Made by a program: the position numbers and the translations under genes
Notes under the pieces: model-generated
The model's input: only the letters and a program-made list of their open reading frames with translations
Databases searched by the model: none
Told to the model about the DNA's origin: nothing
NCBI GenBank assembly: GCA_965153455.1
Contig: OZ234499.1
Location: 11,032,271 to 11,096,270, forward strand
Source of the DNA: Sphagnum compactum
Lineage: Eukaryota; Bryophyta; Sphagnopsida; Sphagnales
DNA length: 64,000 bases
Reading direction: 5' to 3'
Part shown: in pieces, positions 23,940-37,780 of the stretch
Position numbering within the stretch: the stretch's first letter is position 1
Layout of the letters: every line of letters begins with the position of its first letter

Positions 23940-24110
23940 AAAACTGTAAGGTGAAGCAAGAAGGTGAGGGCATTCCCAAAATAAAAAGGTCTCTGAAGAG
24001 GCGATAGCTAGTTTAGTCCATCATTTTGAGAATGTCCCCACACCCTTGGGCTTTACCCATTTTAAAGCACTAAGCCAAGGTTATCATGAACTTAAAACAT
24101 ACATAAATCA
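23940..24110 (+). repeat. Dispersed repeat shared with 42.93 kb, copy 1
   Basis: Blocks cattcccaaa, cattttgagaatgt, gctttacccat and aaagcac occur in the same order near 42930-43090. It is an unclassified transposon-derived segment. Confidence 0.55.
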
Positions 24111-25220
24111 CAAGGCTTACAAGAGGGAGGGTTCTAAGTTTTTAAACCTACTTCAAAGAGCAGCAGGTGTGAGAACATTCCCTTTTCTAGGAGAGATCTT
24201 CATAGATATCAAATGCTCTCCAAGTATACCCAGAAATTTCTCCGGTGCTTTACACCTATAAAACAAACAACTCATTCCATAATGGCTTTGCCCCTTACGG
24301 TAAGTTCAAAGGTCAAAACCCAACAAATATATACTTATATATGACCATAGGTATATGCCATGGCATAGATCCAAGTATGTGATGACTTGATCGATGGACA
24401 TTGCAAACATGCGAGCCTATTTGGGCACGTTTTTGGTGTTTCATACACATGTGATGCACATACTAGACAAGATTCTATTTTGTGAAGCTCTTGAGGTGCA
24501 CCAGTGGGATAGGCATCTTGCCTTGTATACTTGGACATGGCATTGAGATTTTATTTTTTTTGAAATTTTGGTTTAGAGAGGTGTTCAAGTATTCCAGTTA
24601 TAGGCCATTCTCACATTTTTTTTGTGAATTGCTGGTTCCAATCCTCGAAAAAATTGTGTTGATTTTTTAGATAAAAATTCCAGCTGAAGAAAACCAACCA
24701 AGTTTTTAGATTGTCATTTTTTTTAGGTCTTGGCTAGTTTTCAAATTGACAGTTCTCACAATTTTGATAACCATTAATTTTCTTAGGTAATTCTTTCAAA
24801 TTTTCAAATATCAAAACTAACATTAAAGTTTCAATAAAAATTCAACAAAAAAGAAGTATGAAAGTAATCACTAAAATTGATTAGAATGAAAAACCAACCA
24901 ATTACATCTTCACAACCTCATCTTGTTCAAAAGCAACTTCAAATTTTTCTAGCTTTTCTTCTAAATCCAAGTTTGTTTCAATTAACTCCATTAAATTAAT
25001 AGGTGAATTACAACCAAAGGACAATAACTTCCTAGAATATATTGTAAAACCTCTTGGAACATATTGATCTTGTTGGTAAACCTACAAAAAATCAAAATTC
25101 ATTTTAATATTGGTTCAACTATCTTACAATTTTTTTCAAAAATCTTGAATACATTGAAAGGTCAAAATATTTAATATTAATTTTTTTCGCAAGAATATTG
25201 AATTTTCTTGGATGAAAAGA
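24111..25220. other. AT-rich spacer, no gene seen
   Basis: Short chance ORFs only. No terminal repeats recognised. Confidence 0.45.
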
Positions 25221-25224
25221 AAAA

Positions 25225-26183
25225 CCTGGAAGGACACTAATAAAAAAAAGTAAAAAATATGTGATTAAAAATATACAGTGCAAATATATTGGTTGTTGGG
25301 TAAAAATTATAAATTAATTAGTTTAAAAATAGAGTAAATTTTATTCAAATAATTAATTTAATCGTAATATAAAGTATGTAATAATCCAAAATAATGGATT
25401 ATAATTAATATAAGGTGATTTTAATATGTATATATTGGGTGTTTGCAAGCTAGGGTGTCCATTTTTGGACATCATTGCATCAATTTTTCTACACCTTCAT
25501 AGATTGGATTATGTTTCATATCAATTTTTTTATTCATTTTATGAAAAGGGATTCATTTATATGATTCTTATATTTTTTTATTATGATATAAAACTAAAAC
25601 CATTTAAAATAAATATTCTTACATCACATGAAGGACTTTTAACCATAGACAAGTTATAATGTCAGAGTCCTTAATAAGTTGGAAATGAATGCATTATAAT
25701 CATAGTTTGTAACAAAATAACATCATTTTCTTTCCAAAACTCAAAACCTATATTTGAAATTCAAAAATGAAACCTTATTAACCATTTCAATATTATATGA
25801 AAGTTTGATGGACTTTTAATTACACCAGAAAAAAATGAAAAATGCAAAGTCCTTCATCTTCACATTTTTTGGAATTGAAATGAAAATTTTCACAAAAATT
25901 GAAATTTAGGCCATACTATAGTGACATGTGTATTTTAATAATTTTGTATGTACAAAAGTTTGTATTTTTGGAATGTAAAAAATACACTATGAAAAATCCT
26001 TAAATGGATTCCATTATGGACACAAAAGTGTTCCACTTTAGCTTGCAAATGCCCTATTAAAAAATAAATAATAATAGGGCAATCATAAATAGGTTGGACA
26101 ATTATCTAATACCCCCACCCCCCCTAAAACTGGTTGTTTAACGCATGTAGATCCCAAACTCTACACTAAGTGTCCCCCTTGGG
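25225..26183 (+). mobile_element. MITE family A, copy 1, split by a nested MITE
   Basis: Its halves (25225-25436 and 26055-26183) align in order with the uninterrupted copy at 39192-39498, sharing words such as gtatgtaataatc, aataatggatta and ggttggacaattatctaat. The right terminal repeat gtgtcccccttggg is intact; the left end is decayed. A 618-bp second element splits it. Confidence 0.82.
25437..26054 (+). mobile_element. MITE family B, nested, 618 bp
   Basis: Starts GGGTGTTTGCAAGCTA and ends TAGCTTGCAAATGCCC, a 16-bp terminal inverted repeat matching at 14 of 16 positions. It is flanked on both sides by TATT. The empty site is visible at about 39379-39388 in the homologous repeat, where gtatatt runs directly into aaaaaa. 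No transposase coding capacity, so it is non-autonomous. The superfamily is uncertain; a 4-bp target duplication is unusual. Confidence 0.8.
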
Positions 26184-26189
26184 AACCAA

Positions 26190-29100
26190 AATCAACACAT
26201 GCTTTGTTATATTCTTGACTCTTTTTGCCAATGTTTTTTGTCCAAGTAATGCATTTTTGCAAATATAATTGAATTGATTCTATGGACATCTATTTGAGGC
26301 CTTTGCACATTTGTTCATTAATTGTGGCATATTAACAAATTATGAGAAATGCATGATCAAAGCAAATCCCTTCAAAACTTTCTTTCAAACCCATTATTTC
26401 ACAACTCACTACAAACTTTAGTGCAGTAGTCATGACATTTAAATTGGATCCTTCATCTTTCACATATGTAATGATTTTTTTTCAAATTATATTGATCAAG
26501 AAAATCAATTAGAGTTTTACTAATTAGTTTCAATCATCTCAAAAAGGCCAATCATGATGTGTTTTGGCTCCCAATCAACTCCCGAAAATTTAATGACAAG
26601 AACAAAAACAGCATGTGGAATTTCCCAGTAGTTTTCAAAAGGAAGACAACTCAAGGATAAAGATGCATAACAAAATGTTTCACCTTCCCACAAATTGTAA
26701 AAGAAAATGACTTTTCAAAATCAAAAGCCAAGGTTTTCCAAAAGGTTTTTTTTACTACATATCATCTTTTTTCAAAGGATTTGTTGCATCAAAAAAATTA
26801 ATATTGGGAATCCAAACAACTTATGTTTTTTCTAATAGGTTGCCTCACTAGGAGAAAAACCTCATTTTTCAACTATGTTTTCGACTACTTTTTAACTGTC
26901 ACTTACAGTTGAAAACATCACTTTCAATTGCAAAATGTTTTTTGTAACTCAGAAATGATGTTGTCAACTAATTTCCAAAGGTCCTTCAAAATTCACGATT
27001 GAATTTGTAAGTGTGTCACTTACATGGACCAGATTGAGTCAACAATCACTTGATACCATTATTGGAATTGTTACAAACCGAATCTCCTCTTCGTTTCAAA
27101 AACATTTCATAGTTGTTTTGTTTTGTTTAAGGTCACTTTTCATTTAGTCATTTTTCATATCAATTTGGAAATTGAAAATCATTGTTCCATTATGTAAATG
27201 TCATCATAATTGATTAAATCAGAACCATATTTGATTATGCACAATGTCATTATTGCATCAATTGCATTAATAATCAATGTGTTTTCATGACCACCATTGT
27301 GATAAGATTTGACATCTTTTAGCTATGGTCTTCACAACATGGAATAGGCCCCTCTCATGTCTTTGATATGGAGGATCGTGATCAATTATCTTATACATGT
27401 TGCCCAACAAATTGATTTTTAAATTGTGAATTAAACACATTAACTCCAAGTTATGTTAGCTGAGGGATCTTCAAGCCCAACGTTTTCTTGGGTATTTTTA
27501 AAATGATGTTGAGAATGAACCTTCAACAATTTATATACAAGCTATTAATATGATTAATGTTTCTTAAAAAGATGAATTACAAAGGAAAATACATTGTCAA
27601 ACTTGTAATGTTGCGAGGAATACATTGGTGTTGCTCTAGGGATATTCTTATCTCTTGCAAAGTGATGGCAATCCCTTGAATCCATAAACAAAACATTGGT
27701 AGTTGTCCTAATTTGAACAATTGTTTCACATTTGCAATAAATTTATGATCAACATATATATATATTCCTTTTGGTTCAGAAAGCTTTTTGACTTTCAATA
27801 TCAAAACATTTTCTAAGTTCATTTGACCATTTGACAAACTTATATAATCTTTGTGAACATTTTCTAGCTTCTTCATTATTATTGGTTAATGTCAATTGGT
27901 TTTGTAAAATTTGGTTTTGATAAGTAAACAAATTCGAAACAATATTGCATAATTGGATGTATTCGGGATTGGGGTACCAAAAAAGAATGACTTCTTTTTA
28001 AAAGATCACAAAGGAAAAATTTGAATTTTTGTTTATTTTATGTTGTTATAGGTGTAGTGAATCGTTATATGTCAATAAATAAAATGATATTTAGCTAAAT
28101 TAATATAAATAATTTAAAATAATTTAGATATTACGTAAATGTCATTTTTGCTCTTTTAAACTAACTATATAAACATCTAAACTACACTTTTTTAAAAAAA
28201 ATCAAAAGGAACACATAAAGGCATACAATTGATTGTACAATAAAAACATGTCCTTGTCTATGAACGTACACATTCACTAAATGAATTTGATGAAAATTCA
28301 AATCATACAAAATTTCAAAATCTAGAAATTTTGAAAGAAAGGGTTGCAAGGCAAAAGACTCATTTTAAAAATCATTTCGCAAAAACATTATGTTCAATGG
28401 GTTCAAAATGTTTAGCTTTAGGTGTAGGTCACATATGCAGGAAATAATCTTTTCAAAAAATATGATTGATTGAACTCATTGAAACTTTCTTTTTTAATTT
28501 TTTGAGATTTTTTGCATTTTTGATTGCAAACCAAAATATTAATACACAATTATGTATGCATGTGAAAAAATATCATTGTCACATGAATTATTTAAACAAA
28601 AATATTCAATTTTTTTTACTTAAATTTGCTTCAAGTAAATGCTATATGCAAAAAGTAGCCTTACAAAAAAAGTCTTGGAGTCTTTTTTTCTTTTTTTGAA
28701 ACCCCAACCTTCAATAGGCCCAACGTGGTTCAACTATTGACATGTCTTCCTAAGCATTATGGCAATGTTTTCCACTTAGTATGCTCCCATGCATTCATGA
28801 AACACATATTTAGTGCTATTAAAATAATGATTTGGATAAAACAACAACCATATCCACCAATTTAAGACATGATTTTTTTCTACTTCATCAGTGAGTTTTC
28901 ATGTAAGTGGTTAAGAATCTTCCCTAGTATGGTTGCCACTTGTTATTTGGAATTACAAATGTAATTATTAGAGTTTAGTTACCTAATATGAACCATTAAA
29001 CCAAGGTTTTTTTCCCAAAGTTGTCAGGTAGGTGAATCTTATTAAGGTCATGTAGAAGAGGACTTTGCCTAATTTGGCTACATTTTGGATTATATTCAAT

Positions 29101-29655
29101 ACCAAAGGAGATCAGGTACATAAAACCATCAAACTCAAAACTTGGTTTTGTGTGGCATTTGCAAGTCTCCTTGTTTAGAATATTTGGCATGAGATTCAAC
29201 TTGAATAGTACTTACTTTACACAGACCTATGCTTCTTAGATTAATAAACAACAGAAAAGATTATCAAAGATGTATATGGGAATTTAAAGAAAGAATTTTA
29301 AAAACACATCCGAAGTCTAGGGGAAATGGAACAGAATTCTTAAGAGTTAAGCACGACTGTAATCACTTGGGACTTGGGAAATACTTAAAATTGTTACTCA
29401 TAAAGTTATAGCCGCTTTCATGTGTTGAAAAAGCTGGAAGGCTGTTTGTTAATTAGACCACCCAAAACATTGAAAAATTCACAATATTAAGTCTTAATCA
29501 AGCAAAAGCATAACCATTGGAATGAGGTTATGCAAGTGACGGGTTGAAATCTAATTTTCTTAGTTTTTGTCACTTGAGGGCAATTGATGTGTTGTTTTAT
29601 GAGCAGCACTGCTTTAGTGATTATTATTAGTTCCATAAGACTATTAGCCAAGCCA
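26190..29655. other. AT-rich spacer, no gene seen
   Basis: A 3.5-kb AT-rich tract. A CACTA-like start (cactaggagaaaaa) near 26846 is followed by a small hairpin (aactgt...acagtt), but no matching opposite end was found. No ORF has recognisable family features. Confidence 0.45.
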
Positions 29656-29899
29656 CCCACCAGGTGCAATCTTGGAGACTCAGGAGACAAGTTTCTTCTC
29701 TAGCTTGTAAAAAAGCCGAGCTCTGGAGTCCTGGGGTAATGACTCTACCCTTTATGGCAGGTTCAAACTTCCAACGTACTGGATCTAGAACTTCTCATCA
29801 TCTAGATGCATGCACTGTTATGGAACATGCCCATCCATCATATGCACATCACATAAATGCCCAGATAGTCACTCGCACAGTGAGTGAAGTTTGAGCCAA

Positions 29900-30465
29900 A
29901 ATTTTATGCCCAAATCCTACGACAATTGTGTATGTAGTCTCTTCCATATGGGCAGAGCCAATAAATGTGAAAAAGCATGAGAAGAGCTTAAAAGAAATAA
30001 GAAGGTGAAGGAGCCAAGTACAGATACTTCAACCTATGTAAGTTGTGACCTGGACACAGTGTTTCAGCTTTGCTTTGTGATTGATGCTCCAAGTGTTTGT
30101 TTCTGGTGAGTTAGAGAGTTAGTTTAATATCATTCTTGCTCTGACTGATCTCATTTTGTTGGCCCAGGGGGGAAGAGACTTTGTGTCTCTTTAAAGATTT
30201 TGGGGTAAGTTTTTGGGGTTGAAAATTTAGACCAAATGTGCGGATGACAGCTGAAAGACCTAGCTGTAAAATTTTAGGCTGCATTTTTTTTTCTATGGAA
30301 TGAATCATTTCACCCAACCATAGTATCGTGTTGAATCATCTCTCATGATTTCGTTTCAACATTTGAATCTGCCACAAAGGATCTGAGCCATTGTGCCATG
30401 ATGAGCTGCTTGTTGTGTTTGTTGGGTGAATCAGCACTTACATTGGTACCATGGCAAAAACTAAA
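29900..30465 (+). mobile_element. Possible LTR remnant followed by a primer-binding-site-like word
   Basis: The tract ends gaatcagca, then ttggtaccatggc within ten bases. TGGTAxCA resembles the primer-binding site complementary to initiator tRNA-Met (TGGTATCAGAGC) that follows many plant Copia LTRs. No second LTR, polyprotein or clear TG start is visible, so this is a weak call. Confidence 0.25.
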
Positions 30466-31226
30466 AACCCCAAAGTTTTCTGGGTTTGTTTCTTGACATC
30501 ATAAATAATAGAGTTATCTGTAAAGTAAGAAAAACACAGCACCAGAACCCTGAGTTTGGTCATACACAGGGTGAGATTAAAAAAAAAAAACCTGCAAGAA
30601 AGTATATTAGCATTCAAGGGGGGATGAAACTCAAAAAACCATCAAATTTTGGTGGTAAACTGAGTTTCATCCTGTCTTTCCTTTCCCTTGAGCGCCTCTA
30701 CTGCTAATACGTAATATATTTTCGCTGCTCCTAACTGTACAACTACTATAATTAGTCTCGAACCATACTGAGATTTATAAAAATGTCTTTACTTTGCGGA
30801 TACCACTAAAAGAGGGGATAGGGGGGGTGAAAGGAGGCCCAAAGACAGGGTGAAGACAGGGTTACTTTACCCATAACTCTAATATACCATCCTCTTTCTA
30901 GTAAGTTAGATCAGGGTCTCCAGAGTCCATGTCCAAACTTACAATAATTTTGCTGGGTTGAATCTAGGGATCCCTTATTCAAGAAGGTGGGAGGTACGAG
31001 TATTATAAGGCGCTCTAGGCCCCTGAGAAGTCATGACCTGTTTACAGCTTGGCCTTTGGGGTGGGAGGGGCCCGGCAGCAGTTACTACCGACAATCCCAA
31101 GTCTAATATTTCTTTGAAATGCTTTTGTTGCAAATTCAATGATTTTGAAAAATAAAATCGCCAAAATTCGAGAAACTAAAATAAAAACCGCCAAAATTAT
31201 CTACTAGTTCAAGGAGATAGCCAAAA

Positions 31227-31266
<40 letters not shown>

Positions 31267-31400
31267 TCACAAGCCTTATATATTTTGATAATTTAACCAA
31301 AATTGGTTACAGGGCCACCTTGAGGGTTGGTTACATCACAACATTTTTGGGGGAAAAAAAAGAAAAAAACAAAACCCTGCTTCCAATAATTATTATTCCC
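30466..31400. other. Spacer with simple repeats and a weak copy of the gene-upstream repeat
   Basis: Contains an A-run (about 30579-30590), a TA dinucleotide run (about 31229-31264) and, around 31140-31320, blocks such as ataaaatcgccaaaatt and accaaaattggttacagg that resemble the repeat at 11.3 and 21.9 kb. No gene seen. Confidence 0.4.
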
Positions 31401-31410
31401 TTTTTGAAGA

Positions 31411-31444
31411 GGGGGGTGGGGTGGGGTGGGGTGGGGTGGGGGGG
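31411..31444 (+). repeat. (GGGGT)n tract, G-quadruplex-prone
   Basis: Five or more G-runs of four or more separated by single T bases. By the standard G-quadruplex pattern this tract should fold readily on the + strand. Confidence 0.85.
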
Positions 31445-32130
31445 ACGACTGCACTCACCCAACTCGGCACGCAGGGTACACGACATGAGGAAGCAAATAA
31501 GAGTACCATCTCTTCCCGTGCTGGGAAAGGGAAAATGAGCTCGCTAAGCCCTTTTTTTTCTGGTTCCCAATTCTTGAGACTCAACTCCCGCAAGAGCCAC
31601 TCGAGAGTCATTGATATCATGATGAGATGATCAGCATCATCATTATTCATGGAGCTCAGGGATCATAACTCTGTAGGTGCACAATGTATGATGCGACGAC
31701 GGTGTTTGCTGCTGGAGTTAGAACTGGCCGTCGAGTGAAAGAGAAGCAGTAGCTGGTGGGTGGTGGTGGTGGTGGTGGCGGTGATCATTGGCAATCTGCA
31801 ACCTTGCAGCAGCGCCAGTTGCAGTACTGAATCATGCATGAATGCCGAAAAGTTAGGCGGCCCGCCCGGACGAGAATCAAATTATGCAAACCCACGTTAA
31901 TTGAGCGAGCTGGTATAACCGTCGATCTAGCTACCAGAGCTGCCCGACTCCACAATTCCCCACTTTTTTTTTTCCCCCAATGTCGGGTATGAGGGTTGTT
32001 TTGCACCAGCTGCTGCCATGTTTGATCATCATCTTCGTACCCTTACATGCTGCGGTCAGACCACTATCATGCTGGCACTTATTGTAATGTTTCGGCCAGT
32101 ACTGCCGATGCAGCTAGGAGCACAAATTCA
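31445..32130. other. GC-richer island without a recognised gene
   Basis: The composition resembles the genic islands of this window, and a short (GGT)n run lies at about 31757-31779. The longest frames are short and have no family features. It could be a fragment of a gene, a non-coding transcript or a decayed exon; nothing decisive is visible. Confidence 0.35.
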
Positions 32131-32137
32131 AGTCTAA

Positions 32138-32290
32138 GAGCATTTCCAGCGGTGCTCAGTATGTGACCCTGCAAATTTTTTTTCAAACCCACCTGTAAAA
32201 CTAAAACTGGGACTGCAAGGGTGCGAAAACACTAATAGCAACCCACCCGGACCAATCAAACTGTCAAGCCAATCAACATAAGGTGTTTGT
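32138..32290 (-). mobile_element. MITE family C, partial reverse copy
   Basis: Starts TAA-gagcatttccagcggtgctc. Its following segment (taaaactaaaactgggactg, ggaccaatcaaac) is the reverse complement of the right half of the complete element at 43.7-44.1 kb. Truncated. Confidence 0.65.
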
Positions 32291-32404
32291 GTGGGGTGTT
32301 AGTGTGAGCCTTTACAGTGCCTTTTACCAGCCTCAGCATCCTGGGCAAAAATTCAGGGCTATGTTGACTTTTCTTCGTTCCAATACTCCTTCACAGGCTC
32401 CATA

Positions 32405-32789
32405 CTGATCGTGGGTCGAGATGCTTAGACCTCCACAGGCGCTCAGTATTTGCTTTGCACTGGAAATCTTGGATGAGGTGCAACAGTCCAATCTAATGGA
32501 TTCACCGGAAGACTGCTGTGACCCTGGAAAATAATGCACAGCTTTCAGAGCCATGGAGGAGTTCGGGAACCGTCTAATAAATAGAGTTTCGAAGTATCTA
32601 TTATTAACTGCTCCTTGCTTCTGATTGGCTAGATAGCTTGATTGGTCCCAGGTGGGTTGCTATTAGCACTCTCCCACATATTTGCAGTCCAAGTTTCAGT
32701 TTTATGGGTGGGGTTGAAAAAAAAGTAAGTAACTTGGATGTGAGAAATCTGTTTGCAGGGCCACATATTGGGCACCGCTGGAGATCCTC
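32405..32789 (+). mobile_element. MITE family C, near-complete forward copy
   Basis: Aligns along its length (about 385 bp) with 43722-44107: tgcactggaaatcttggatg, gctagatagcttgattggtcc, cagttttatgggtgggg and gatgtgagaaat occur in the same order. Its left terminal repeat is rearranged and its right end reads ccgctggagatcctc. Confidence 0.7.
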
Positions 32790-33774
32790 AGTTCCAACTT
32801 CCGTCAGGACTTGTTCTCTTGTCTGCACTATCATAATTACGGGGTTGCAGCGGCATTATAATTTGGAGCTAGGCTAAAAGCTAGCTAGGACTCGCATTAT
32901 AGTCTCGCGCAGGCTGCAGGTCGGTCGGTCATTCAGTCCGTCCGTCACACGGCCACATGAAAAAGAAAAAAGCAATTAGGGCGCTTCTAGACTGATCTTT
33001 GCACTTGTAGTGATCACTGGCTTACATACAACAAAAACACAACAAATGATTTAGGGTTAGTTGACTCTACAGCTCATGTGTTCACAACAACGGGAGTAGA
33101 TCGCTGGCGACCTTAGATCGTTAAATCTAGTGTAGAGCTGCTTGCTACTTAAGTCGATCTTGTTGCAGTAATGTGGGTTTTGTGACCCGGTGATGGATGG
33201 GTAAAAGATTGGTCGAGCACCATTGCGGAAGTGACAGAGAAGTCACTGACGAGCTTTTGTGGGCAGGACGTAATTCGGACGCTAGCTAGCTAGCTAGTGC
33301 TGTAATGTTCTGGTTCCGTTTGAATGTCGCTCCAAAGCTGGTAGGTGAGGAGTGGTTGTGTAATTTTGTTCCTCCTCCAGGGATCTCCAACGAGTGTGAT
33401 CTACTCTTTTGCGCGCGCCAGCTTACTACCACCACTTTTTTCTCCCGGGTTTGATGTCGACAGCTCATGATCCAAGAGGTCTAGAACTTTTCCGTTTTTG
33501 TCTACCCACCCAAACGCCCGATGCAGCATAAGACCAGTTGACCTCAAGCAATTGAGTTGTCTGTTCGGAGTTGTTGTTGTTGTTGTTGTGGAGTCCCGAC
33601 GTATTGACGCGCGCCGCGAGTCGGTAACTAAAAACTGCCTACTTGGGAGCTGGAAGTCTGGACAATAGCTTCTGTAGCTGCAGTTCCGGAGCTTCTGCCA
33701 GTGAGAGGAACACGTCTACGTCTTATAGGACTTGGAGGACATCTAGCAGATCAGGCATTGTCGAACAAATCCTC
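32790..33774 (+). promoter_or_regulatory. Upstream region of the peroxidase gene
   Basis: GC-richer DNA leading to the peroxidase ATG. It contains a (GCTA)n run (about 33281-33296), a (GTT)n run (33570-33588) and a CGCG cluster at 33607-33618 (acgcgcgccgcg), about 155 bp before the ATG. The transcription start is unknown. Confidence 0.45.
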
Positions 33775-35782
<2,008 letters not shown>

Positions 35783-35846
35783 TTGGAATCATGATTCAAT
35801 TTCCGTTCTCGCGAACCTCCTGCTGCTGCTGCTGGAGACTGGCCGA

Positions 35847-35909
35847 GAGATCTGCAGCTGCTGCAGCGAGATCTCAGCTCATAGACTCGCTGCTGCAGCT
35901 GGAGATCTC
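35847..35909 (+). repeat. 24-bp-stem hairpin in the peroxidase 3' flank
   Basis: Arms 35847-35870 and 35886-35909 are reverse complements at 22 of 24 positions, around a 15-nt loop, 65 nt after the stop codon. The sequence is rich in CTGCAG and AGATCT words. It would form a stable stem in the mRNA if this lies in the 3' UTR. Confidence 0.8.
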
Positions 35910-36210
35910 TGCTGATCTTTTGCAACTGTACCAGACTAATATGCAACTGGTCTACTCATATACAGAAAGCTTCTTAATTAAATTAGTTTGCAAAATCCCA
36001 ATTGCAACAAAAACAATTAAATACATTAGTGAAAAATATAATTTTTGTATGATAAGTGGGGGAGGAAGAAACTGGATTTTGCATTCATGCTTTGCAAACT
36101 GGATTTTCTTAACTCCTTAAAATTCGATCTTTAGTTCCCATTAAAACTACTTAGATTTAATTAATTAAGAACACAGTCCATTTGAATTAGATGTAAGTTT
36201 TTAGTTTTTA

Positions 36211-36241
<31 letters not shown>

Positions 36242-37577
36242 TTTTTAATTGTAGATAATATTACAAAATCTTTAGGATGCATCATTTATTTATTAGCTCA
36301 TAATTTGAGGATTAAATTGCAATTTTAGCATGACTTTAGAAAATTCATTTTGGTGCTTAGAGGAGATCATCATAAGATGAATGCTTCAACAACAAAAGAA
36401 AGTTTGGAGTAATTCATTGAAAGGCTTTTTATATGGGAACAATAATAAAGACATTATTATGCCCAAAATTGTATTAAATGATACAACCACTTTTTTCAAG
36501 CTCCCACTAAATTTTTTTCCATTGGCTGGATGTCACAGAAATTTGACATGAGGTAACTTTGATTATCTTATTTATCAACTTGATTTGTATTGCAAGAAAA
36601 AACATTTGCAGTTCCAGGAGAAAGTGAAAATAGAGAAAATTAGAAGGGACCAAACTCCTATTTTTTTAAGTGCTAAGGGCCCACATCCCTCATACTCATG
36701 GATGATAGTAGAGTCTATCTCTTGGTAGGAAATAGAGAAAGAAGAGAAAATAAAGTCCTAGTTTACTTGCTAAGGGCCATGTCCCTAGTACTCAAGGATG
36801 CTATTAGAGATCCTAAGTTAACTAGTATTAATGACACATAACATATTGGAAGTGGGAGCTGGAGATGGTTCTATAACAGTTGTTCAAAGCCAAGAAGTCT
36901 AAGCCAAGTTTCCCACAACTCTAACTTGATGGAGGATACCATTTGAAGTGTAATTGAGAGTTGTTATCTCAAGGAACTTCAAGAGACAAGGATTGAAACT
37001 GGGTCCCCTCAGGACTTGGACCCCCCAATATAGTTAGGTGAGTAGGTGCAGTTTAGGTTGAATCCCATAGGCCAAAGTGCTAATTGGGATGGATGACAAA
37101 AGTTCAACCGAGATGAAGATATCGGATGTAAAGAGTGAAATTTTAGCTCCTCCAGATCATGGAGTACATACAAATAGCCCCTCATTTGTATTTATACATT
37201 ACAAGTGCAAACTCAATTTCACACTATATGACAACTATATACTTCATCTAAAATGTAATTTTGACATTTCATTTTATTGCAGTTTGTGGAGATACTCTTA
37301 GCATGGGGCTTATGCGAAGGTCCCACATGATCTCAAATGAAAAATTGCACTATTTGTCACTATTATTGCAATGAAGGGAAAACATAAAATTCAAGCCAAG
37401 ATGCTGTAATAGATGAGTGACAAGCTGAACCTACTGGAGGATGAAAGAAATGACAAGTAAATGACATATGGATGTAGTTTGTTCTACTTCATTCTAACTG
37501 TCAATGGGAAAGGATTGGGACTGTGCATCTATCCCTAATCCATGATTAGTGTAATCGAAACTGAAGTCTAATAGTTA
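35910..37577. other. 3' flank of peroxidase and AT-rich spacer
   Basis: A (CT)n run lies at about 36217-36241. No coding blocks or paired terminal repeats recognised. Confidence 0.45.
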
Positions 37578-37780
37578 GAGCATCTCCACCGGTGCTCAGT
37601 ATGTCACTCTGGATAATAGAATTAAATGTCTATGTTTAGCTGTTTTCTTTTTCGGCGACCCCACCAATAAAACTGTAACTGGAACTGCATATATGTGGGG
37701 ACTACTAATAGCAAACCACTTGGACCAATCATTATGATCAACCAATCAGATATACTGAGCCGCAGTCAGGTCCAATTTAT
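37578..37780 (-). mobile_element. MITE family C, partial reverse copy
   Basis: Preceded by TTA and starting gagcatctccaccggtgctc. It continues with taaaactgtaactggaactg and ttggaccaatcattatgatc, matching the reverse of the family C right half. The opposite end is not identifiable. Confidence 0.65.

Noticed and set aside
26846-27100. CACTA-like start (cactaggagaaaaa) with a small hairpin
   Set aside because: Only one end is visible; not enough to call an element.
29690-29775. tRNA-like stretch with ggttcaaac
   Set aside because: No acceptor or D-arm pairing could be drawn; only a box B-like word is present.
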